From positions 93,124,001 to 93,188,000 of the forward strand of contig OZ231127.1 in the NCBI GenBank assembly GCA_965153355.1: 64,000 nucleotides of DNA, in the 5' to 3' direction. Below are positions 56,740-64,000 of the stretch, in pieces. The DNA comes from Flaccisagitta enflata (taxonomy: Eukaryota > Chaetognatha > Sagittoidea > Aphragmophora). Under the pieces are notes generated by a model. It was not told the origin of the DNA, made no database searches, and worked only from the letters and a program-made list of their open reading frames with translations. Numbering within the stretch: position 1 is the stretch's first letter; every line of letters starts with the position of its first letter. The position numbers and the translations under genes are program-made.

Positions 56740-56761
56740 AGACAGAAAGAAAGGAAAAAAA

Positions 56762-56833
<72 letters not shown>

Positions 56834-56835
56834 AG
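56740..56835 (+). repeat. (GAAA)n microsatellite
   Basis: About 20 GAAA units. Confidence 0.96.
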
Positions 56836-56855
56836 ACATAATGAAAGAAGGAGAG

Positions 56856-57135
56856 AAACAAGCCCGACCGGGCAACGATGCGTCCAGGCTGTGTCTCAGC
56901 GTGTACTGATCATGTGACAAATAGTGACAAATACGCAAATGGACGAACAGACGGATGAGAAGACTCAAAACATGTTAGTTGATCATTTGTTTCAGTTAAA
57001 GATCTCACTGTGGCCAAAAACAGCCGAAAAAAACATTTTTTGCACAGGCGTTACGGATGAACCGACGGACAGACCGATGGACGGACCGATGGACAGACGG
57101 ACGGACGGACAGACCCTCTTATAGAGATGCGTTCC
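56856..57135 (-). mobile_element. Superfamily I-like element, GATGCGT subtype, reverse
   Basis: AACAAGCCCGACCGGGCAAC (hairpin), GATGCGTCC, (GGAC/CGAC)n, and end CTCTTATAGAGATGCGTTCC. Confidence 0.75.
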
Positions 57136-57184
57136 TACGGACGAAAAGGAAAATGGAAGAAAAGGAAGAAGGGAAGAGGAAACA

Positions 57185-57752
57185 AGTCATCCAAGGATAG
57201 CACATGGTCAGCGGTACCCGATGCCCTGCTTAGAGTGATTAGCTGAAGAAGTGGAGTGAGAGCAGGGCAGCGGCCCCAAAGGGCCGTTGTCATGTAGGAC
57301 ACAGGGGTGAATTTCTATACGTCCTAAAAAGGCATATTTGGGGTAATTTTCTGTGATATTCATCAAGAATTTTGCATTTTTTTCAATTATTTGTCAATTT
57401 GCCATGTTACTTAATGAGAATTTGGGGCTTGAGAGGTGGGATTTGAAGCCTGAGCGGCTGGATTTGAGGCCTGAAAGGCTGGATTTTAGGCCTGAGAGGC
57501 CAGATTTGAGGCCTGAGAGGCCAGATTTGAGGCCTGAGAGGCCAGGTTTGGAGCCTGAAAGGCTGGATTTGAGGCCTGAGAGGCCAGATTTGAGGCCTGA
57601 GAGGCTGGGTTTGAGGCCTAAGAGGCTGGATTTGAGGCCTGAGAGGCTTGAGAAGCTTCGTAGGGGGGGATGTACGGACGTACGGACAGACGTAAGGAAA
57701 TTCACCCCTGTGTCCTACAGGACATTGGCCCTTTGGGGCCGCTGCCCAAAAA
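57185..57752 (+). mobile_element. Superfamily II element, ATCCAAGGAT subtype
   Basis: AGTCATCCAAGGATAGCACA, GGTCAGCGGTACCCGATGCC, GGGCAGCGGCCCCAAAGGGC; 20-bp GGATTTGAGGCCTGAGAGGC array at 57,420-57,655; closes with GGCCCTTTGGGGCC then GCTGCCCAAAAA. Confidence 0.87.
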
Positions 57753-57833
57753 GGAAAGAAAGAAAGAAAGAAAGAAAAGAAAGAAAGAAAGAAAGGAAGA
57801 GAGAAAGGAAGTAAGGAAGAAAGAAAGGAAAAG
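57753..57833 (+). repeat. (GAAA)n microsatellite
   Basis: Begins directly at the end of the preceding element. Confidence 0.95.
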
Positions 57834-57839
57834 GAAAAA

Positions 57840-58070
57840 CGTCTGTTGGTATGTCCGTCCGTCCGTCCGTAACGCCTGTGCGAAAATCGCGTGTCTGGGC
57901 TGATTTTAGCCAAGGTGAAACCCTATACTGAATGTTATGGACAGCATACGTGTTTTGAGAGCCTCCTTCACTACTGTGTCGTTTCATGAGTCTATTTGTT
58001 CATCTGTCTCTCCGTATATGTACATAGGAAAGACACAGTCCGGACGCATCGTTGCCCGGTCAAGCTTGTA
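57840..58070 (+). mobile_element. Superfamily I-like element, GATGCGT subtype
   Basis: (GTCC)n at 57,855-57,873, GTGCGAAAATCGCG, GTCCGGACGCATCGTTGCCC and GGTCAAGCTTGT. Matches the inverse of 56,856-57,135. Confidence 0.65.
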
Positions 58071-58439
58071 AGGTATGTTTGTGCGCAGGCGCTCATCTGT
58101 TGCATCGCAAATGAATGCACTTACCATATAAGATGTGATTGAATGTGAGCAAAAGATAGAAAGAATGAAATGCTTACAAGCAATAGGCGATATAACAGGT
58201 AAGATGATATGACAGGATGGACGTTGTGATTGACAAATCAATGAAAGAAAGATTCACTGATTGATTTAATCATCTGATATATGAATGAATAAATAAATGA
58301 GAGATTATAATTGTTATGAATGAATGTATAAATGAATCAACAGATAATCTATAGAAAAAATAAATGAATATGAATGTAAGAATGTACGAATGAATCTACA
58401 AATAAATTAATAATGGGTAAAACAAATGAAGTGAAACTA

Positions 58440-59262
58440 TTAAAACAACGTTTAATCGCATTATGGAGATACAGTGCAAAGTGAGCAAAAAAACACAACT
58501 TTTTTGCCTAAATTTTCGAAAACCACTTTGGGCATCATCATCAGAGGCAGAAAGAAAGATAGAGAGAGAGAGAGAGAATTTAAAGGGAAAGAGAGACAAT
58601 TGAGGATTGGAGAGAGAGGTCATAGAATAAGAGAGAGTGGTCAATGACCAAGAGCCCAAGAAGGGCTGGGCCCCCCGCCCCATCCACAACATTAGCTGTC
58701 AATCCATAGTATTAAAAACCGGGTTCCATGCATCTGTCTTTACATATGATCCCCAGTCTTCGTTCATGCCCTTTCTGGGTCCACAGTTTTCTTTTTTAAT
58801 TTCCAGGGCTTCCCATACTCTTTGATCGTAGTCTAGCTTTTTCTTATTTTTTCCCGTCATGGTCTTGATGACTTGGAAGTTGGAGACGTCAAAAGGCTCG
58901 TCACAGTTTTGGTGGTGTTGGCTTATGCCACTGTGAGACCAATTCTCCTTCTCGATGGCGCGTTGGTGCTCCTGCCATCGCGTCGCACAGCAACGGCGGG
59001 TCTGCCCAATATAGACCTTCTTGGGCTCTTGGTCATTGACCACTCTCTCTTATTCTATGACCTCTCTCTCCAATCCTCAATTGTCTCTCTTTCCCTTTAA
59101 ATTCTCTCTCTCTCTCTCTATCTTTCTTTCTGCCTCTGATGATGATGCCCAAAGTGGTTTTCGAAAATTTAGGCAAAAAAGTTGTGTTTTTTTGCTCACT
59201 TTGCACTGTATCTCCATAATGCGATTAAACGTTGTTTTAATAGTTATACTACCGGTGCTTGC
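58440..59262 (-). mobile_element. Penelope-like retroelement 3' fragment with inverted arms
   Basis: The unique centre encodes, on the minus strand, a GIY-YIG endonuclease-like segment. Both sides carry about 225-245-bp inverted arms (58,440-58,662 and 59,016-59,262) containing GAGCAAAAAAACACAACTTT and TGATGATGATGCCCAAAGTG. Confidence 0.8.
58699..59043 (-). pseudogene. GIY-YIG endonuclease domain of a Penelope-like element (5'-truncated)
   Basis: 115 codons with VYIGQTRRCCATRWQEHQRA (GIY-YIG-type core with the catalytic Arg), SGISQHHQN and DQRVWEALEIKKE, ending at a stop at 58,699. In Penelope-like elements this domain follows the reverse transcriptase and nicks the target. No reverse transcriptase is present here, so the copy is truncated and presumably dead, although this segment has no internal stop. 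Confidence 0.8.
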
Positions 59263-60660
59263 GATGACGATTCGTAAAGTAAAATGAAGTGAAAATATGC
59301 AAGGACCAAGCAAACTCATCTTTATGACCAAGGGATACCCAAAGGATTGAAATGAAAGACAAAACTTTGATTGAAAGAACGAATGAATGAATGAATGAAT
59401 GAATGAGAACAATGAATTACCAAATACATGAATCATTGAATACGCGTATCAATTAATGAGATGAGAACAAAAAAAATAACCATAAAAAATCTGTAAGACA
59501 CAATGAAAGACATGCAGAAAATAGCAATTCCTATAATGCTTTTTTTTACAAATTAGCTAATAAACTTCAAATTTGCAAAAAATTTTAAATCAACAAATTT
59601 TCTTGTTGTAATTAATATTTTTAGATTTATTTTGATTTGATTTGATCAAATTAATATCACTGTTTGAGGAAAAAGGTTCTGTAGGGCTTCATAAAAAAAG
59701 ACAAGACTGGGGACCCCTATCAAGTTAGATCTTAATATGTGCATTTTACCTTGAGAAACATTGATGCAGGCTTGCTTGACCCAATTTCAGGAGCATGTTT
59801 GAATCTCTCAAAGTAAAGTGCCAAAAATGGTTAGAATTAACCAATTTTGGCCATTTTTTGCCAAAAAACCCATCTTAAACTTAGAAAAGAGCTTTGAAAT
59901 TTTTCATGCACATAAAATAGACCCTATTTAAGCTGTATGTAAAAAAATTTAAGATTCTGAAAATTTTCAAGTATCTAAATTTGAAAAAAACACTCTTTTT
60001 GTGATTTTTTTTAAAGAAAAAAAAATCATTACCCCCCCCCCAAAAGTTGACCGATTTAGACGAAATTTTTACTGGAGATACTACACATTATAAACTACCT
60101 CCATGTAAAATTTCATCTAAATCGGAGCACTTGAATTACTGAAAATTGTGTTTGAAATGAAAAAAATTGATAATTTGCATAAAAAGTATAAAATTATCAA
60201 TATTTACCTTATTATAATAGATTTTGCATAAATTTTTTTTGTTTTGTAATCAAGAAGTAATATACTTATAAAAACTATTTTCAAAAATCATTGAATTAGA
60301 TGCAATTTTTTTGACCTTATTGAAAGCCAAATTCTTCGCGATCTTGCTCCGTGTCGTAGAATAAGGAATTTATTTGATTTGATTTGATTCAGAATTTTTT
60401 TTCTTTTTTTTTTTTCTAAATTATCATCTTTGAATATCTTTATATTTCTTTTTTCAATTTTTCATAAAATCTTTTCATATACTTATTTTTCTCTTATAAA
60501 TTTTTGTTTTTTTTTCTTTTTGAAGGAAAAAAAGTTTTCTTACATGCCATTGGTTTTTTTCAAAACGATTAAAACTAAGCAAATGTAAACAAATGTTTCC
60601 TTTTGGATATTAAAATTCCCAAGGAGAAATGGAGAGAGATGGAAAGAAAGGAGGGGATTT
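59263..60660. other. AT-rich intergenic sequence
   Basis: A short (AATG)n at 59,380. 60,060-60,130 is an inverted relative of 30,060-30,140. No gene is seen. Confidence 0.5.
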
Positions 60661-60688
60661 CTTTATTCCTTCAAATAAGCATTGAAAT

Positions 60689-60908
60689 AAACAAGGCCGG
60701 ATACACGGCTACCGAAGTCGCGTGCGGGTGGGCAGGGGCCATATTTGAGGCCACTCTATCATTTGGGCAGGAGCAGTAAGGCCAAAGACCCCAAAAACCA
60801 AAAAAAAGTAAAGTGTGACGGACGGACGGACGGACGGACGGACCGACGGACGGACGGACTGACGGACGGACCGACAAAGCGGGTTGTAGAGTCGCGTAGC
60901 ACGCGACT
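60689..60908 (-). mobile_element. Superfamily I element, GTCGCG subtype
   Basis: AACAAGGCCGGATACACGGC, GTCGCGTGCGGGTGGGCAGG, GAGCAGTAAGGCC, AAAGTAAAGTGTGAC, (GGAC)n, AAAGCGGGTTGTAGAGTCGC, ACGCGACT. Confidence 0.85.
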
Positions 60909-61264
60909 AATAATTTTTGACTATCTTTTCTACTGTGACAAAATAAATTACTTCCAATTCCACTGAAGCTCGAATTGCAAAAGGCGCTAGTTATTTCTTA
61001 TTCCACAGAAGCACTAGGGTGTGCTTCAGTGGAAATAATTTTTACTTAAGCACGAATTTCGTGATTCAGAGGATGCCCCATTGGGGGTGTTAAAGGTGGA
61101 AATTGAAAAATTACAACGGTGGCGCCAATTGTATCCACCTAAGGTGTCAACCGCCACTATAATTGAAGAAATTGAATGGACCATGTGAGTTGTAGGGGGG
61201 GCATGTAACAATTGGGTCCCTCCTCCACTCTTATAAGGGTCCCGTCTGTAGAGCTGAATTCAAT

Positions 61265-61313
61265 ACATGCGGAGACAGAGTCCGGACGCATCGTTGCCCT
61301 GTCGGGCTTGTTT
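61265..61313 (+). mobile_element. Terminal fragment of a GATGCGT-subtype superfamily I element
   Basis: AGTCCGGACGCATCGTTGCC, then GCCC-TGTC-GGGC hairpin and TTGTT. Confidence 0.6.
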
Positions 61314-61410
61314 TTTCAACTGAGAGAAATGGGTATAATTAATCATTGACTAACCAACAGATTCAATAGATATTCTGTAAAAACGGATTTCACGAGCTGG
61401 TTTTCTTTAG

Positions 61411-61690
61411 ATGAATGAATGAATGAATGAATGAATGAATGAATGAATGAATGAATGAATGAGTGAATGAATGAATGAATGAATGAATGAATGAATGAAT
61501 GAGTGAATGAATGAATGAATGAATGAATGAATGAATGAATGAATGAATGAATGAATGAATGAATGCGTGCGTGCGTGCGTGCGTGCGTGCGTGAGTCAGT
61601 GAGTGAGTGAGTGAGTGAGTGAGTGAGTGAATGAATGAATGAATGAATGAATGAATGAATGAATGAATGAATGAATGAAATAATGAAAAA
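61411..61690 (+). repeat. (AATG)n with internal (GTGC)n and (GTGA)n
   Basis: About 270 bp. (GCGT)n at 61,565-61,592 and (GAGT)n at 61,598-61,628 are flanked by AATG on both sides. Confidence 0.96.
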
Positions 61691-61889
61691 AGGGTCACAT
61701 TGAATGAATGATTGTACTATTCGGAGAAATTGATTATATCAAAAAACGGTTTCTGAACGACTGAATTAACGATTGCTGTAAAAAGGCAGCCTTCAAAATG
61801 ATTTATCTTGGCATTTTTTAAAATCAGCATTTTCTTGCAAGAGCAGAAGAGCTTCATTTGTGTTCGAGGGAAAGATAGGTCGTTGTTGC

Positions 61890-61950
61890 GTGACAGTACG
61901 TCCGTCGGTCGGTCCGTCGGTCGGTCGGTTGGTCGGTCGGTCGGTTGGTT
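61890..61950 (+). repeat. (GGTC)n array
   Basis: CGTCGGTCGGTCCGTCGGTC-type run, as found inside superfamily I elements, but I do not see both termini here. Confidence 0.85.
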
Positions 61951-62467
61951 AGTCATTAAAAAAATCGAATTCATGCATTTTTTCAACAGAAAGGTGGTCC
62001 TGACCCAGTAAAAGAAGCATACATCTACTAAATCATTCAATAAATCATTTATTCATTCATAAATGACATTCATTCATTAAAAAACATTCATTCATAAAAG
62101 CACATGCATTCATAAGAAAACATTCATTCATAAAAAAAATCATTCATTCAAAGAGGACGCATCGTTGGCCTACTTGGCCTTGTTTTTCAGATGCACCATC
62201 TTATTTCTGAGTGCGGGTCTGTCCGTATGTCCGGTGTGAGGTCGGTTTGTCTGTCCATCCGTCGAAATGTCCGTTACGCCTCTCCAGAAATCAGGGACTC
62301 AGAATCGTGTGTCATGTCAACAATTAAAACATGGTCAAAAACACGGCTACCAAAGTCGTCAGCAAGATAGACTGGGCAGTGATGGCCATTGATCAGCAAA
62401 AAAGAGCCGCCAGCTCTGGAAAACGATGTAAACAAAACTGTAGTTTACATCGTAACATCGTAACTGG

Positions 62468-62675
62468 AACAAGTCACAATATCGTTGGGGACTGGTGGAC
62501 AGGGGCATCCAATTCCTATCCACACCCCAACAATCAAACATATACCAAAAATATCTAAAACGCTCGTTTACCCACTTTTTAACTCGATTACCCCAGATTG
62601 ACGGACCGACGGACCGACGGACCAACGGACCGACGGACGCACAAATCCTCTTATAGAGTTGTTATGTCCGCAACT
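62468..62675 (-). mobile_element. Superfamily I element, reverse
   Basis: AACAAGTCACAATATCGTTG, GGACAGGGGCATCC, (GACC)n, CCTCTTATAGAGTTG, TGTCCGCAACT. Related to 20,842-21,041. Confidence 0.78.
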
Positions 62676-62846
62676 GAAAACAGGAAAATATAGTTGGTGA
62701 TGTGAATTAGGCCAACTATGCATTTGGGCAAGGCAGTGACGCAAAAAAACCTCCCCAAACCGCCGAACAAATAAAGTCTCACCGACAGACCAACAGACAA
62801 CAAGATTGTATAAATAGCTGGTTATTGAGTCGCGTACATTCGACTA

Positions 62847-63042
62847 ACACAAGGCCGGATACACGGCTACCCCAGTCGCGTGCGGGTGGGCAGGGGCCAT
62901 AATTGAGGTCAGTGGAGCATTTGGGCAGGAGCAGCAAGGCCAAAAAACCCATTAACGCCGAAAAAGTAAAGTGTGACGGACGGACGGACGGACGGACCGA
63001 CGGACCGACAAAGCAGGGTGTAGAGTCGCGTAGCACGCGTTT
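62847..63042 (-). mobile_element. Superfamily I element, GTCGCG subtype
   Basis: ACAAGGCCGGATACACGGCT, GTCGCGTGCGGGTGGGCAGG, AAAGTAAAGTGTGAC, (GGAC)n, AGCAGGGTGTAGAGTCGCG. Highly similar to 60,689-60,908. Confidence 0.85.
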
Positions 63043-63223
63043 AATAATTCTTTCAGTGGTCTCTGCAGCCACGCGAGGAGATCATTTCACATGAGAGATA
63101 TCTTGGAAAATGTTTACATATCTATTCAAATAAAAGATCTTGTTGTTGATTGTTTCTTTCAAAAAAGCGAATATTTGATGTGGAACTGGAGTGAATGTGA
63201 AAGAAGAATTTCAGTAAAACGAA

Positions 63224-63487
63224 GTGGTTGAAGCAAGAAGAGGTTGTGTGTTCCGCTTAAACAAGGTCATGAGACAGACGTCGCGTGCGTCGGCATTTTC
63301 AGAAATAGTTGTTGTTGTTGTTGTTGTTACCACTCCGAGAAGTGGAAGTTTCCCATACTTTCGTACGGTAAGGGGCGTTCTGCCTGCCAAGGATAACGGC
63401 AGTTACGCAGATCCACCATTCGAGGCGCCCCTGTCCGGATCCATTGTTACCCTCCCTTCCACCCTTCCAACCCTCCCCTCTAGCTAG
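63224..63487 (+). other. Open frame of uncertain status
   Basis: The second half (SGSFPYFRTVRGVLPAKDNG, DPPFEAPLSGSIVTLPSTLP) is not simple repeat, but I see no start, splice or family support. It may be an old transposon remnant. Confidence 0.15.
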
Positions 63488-63569
63488 CTATTTTCACTGG
63501 AATTCACCAGGCAACCCCTCCTGGAGCCCCATCGCATGGTTGAGAATAACGACCTCCGTTGAAAAGACT

Positions 63570-63642
63570 CGCCCAATGCGGGACTCGAACTCGTGACCCA
63601 GAGGGCCACAAGCGCACACGCTATCACTGAGCTATTCCCCCC
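63570..63642 (-). repeat. tRNA-derived sequence
   Basis: The minus strand has GGGGAATAGCTCAGTGATAG (box A TAGCTCAGTGATAGC) and ACGAGTTCGAGTCCCGC (box B). Spacing fits a tRNA, but the acceptor arms do not pair, so it is a tRNA pseudogene or SINE head. Confidence 0.6.
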
Positions 63643-63704
63643 CCTTCAGAAAGACGACAATTTACAAAATGACCTTTGAATTAGCTATTTCCTCCTCCAA
63701 GTGT

Positions 63705-63945
63705 CATTTTTTATTTTCCTAAATGTAAAAAACGTATAAATGCCTTTTTAAAACTACTTTGTGATAAACGGACTGACAGATGGACGAACGGACGGATAGA
63801 TGTACGAACAGACTGATGGATTGATGGATCAATGCATGGATGGACAGATAGACGGACAAATCAACGGATGGGTAGACCGATGGACCGGCCCACGGACCAA
63901 CCGAAAAGTGGTTTGTAGAGTCGCCTTGCACGCTAATAAAATTTC
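63705..63945 (-). mobile_element. Degenerate superfamily I element
   Basis: ACGGACTGACAGATGGACGA-type GGAC/AGAC repeats followed by GTGGTTTGTAGAGTCGCC and TTGCACGCTAATAAAA, a decayed GTAGAGTCGCGTGCACGCGACTA terminus. Confidence 0.6.
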
Positions 63946-64000
63946 AATTCAGCGGGAACAAAACATGAACGTGAAGCATGAAGCACATGCCAATTTAGCA

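Noticed and set aside
63570-63642. Functional tRNA gene
   Set aside because: Box A and box B are good, but the acceptor and T stems do not pair properly and no clear anticodon arm forms.

Overview
This is animal nuclear DNA in the gene-poor, repeat-saturated style of some invertebrate genomes. The evidence is split genes with GT-AG introns, an axonemal outer-arm dynein heavy chain, an animal-type tyrosylprotein sulfotransferase (TPST), a Penelope-like retroelement remnant, tRNA-derived sequences, many foldback/MITE-like elements and very abundant simple repeats. I cannot name the species. Coding sequence is only about 4-5 kb of the 64 kb.

Genes. (1) 5,687-5,787 (+): a possible terminal exon of an unknown gene. 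(2) 13,993-15,520 (-): a short unknown gene whose product has an N-terminal hydrophobic segment and a charged coiled-coil stretch; at least three exons. (3) 17,547-36,178 (+): nine phase-compatible exons (389 codons) from the AAA5-to-AAA6 part of a DNAH5/DNAH8-type dynein heavy chain. Exons before and after this block are not found in the window. (4) 38,135-40,461 (+): a four-exon, 335-residue Pro/Gln/Ala-rich protein with one C-terminal membrane segment, not recognised. (5) 44,491-52,740 (-): a full-looking eight-exon TPST gene (466 codons) with signal anchor, PRSGTT and DGRASVHSM motifs, and a predicted last exon carrying an unusual His-rich insertion.

Repeat layout. 1-2,745 is a pyrimidine-only tract. 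2.7-7 kb holds a foldback element, a ~170-bp satellite and minisatellites. 7-14 kb is packed with hairpin-ended elements carrying palindromic ~20-bp minisatellites plus tRNA-like/(CAA)n units. 15.9-31 kb is dynein introns filled with foldbacks, a three-level nested insertion and more hairpin-ended elements. 31-36 kb is microsatellites, a second satellite and (ATTC)n arrays. 41-44 kb has a Mutator-type MITE and a 1.1-kb foldback. 45-53 kb is TPST with huge microsatellites. 53-64 kb is repeats, including a Penelope fragment.

Most notable observation: exon edges of both conserved genes have been copied into tandem arrays that carry the splice site with them. Donor-side copies lie 3' of the real exon (58 bp x13 after dynein exon 6; 74 bp x about 12 after TPST exon 2). 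Acceptor-side copies lie 5' of the real exon (six before dynein exon 9, five before TPST exon 7, single copies before dynein exons 2 and 4 and TPST exon 8). The second notable item is a pair of short-element superfamilies with a hairpin at both ends and interchangeable tandem-repeat cargo, resembling non-autonomous Helitron/Helentron-like elements. Several copies abut splice sites, and one appears to supply a stop codon.
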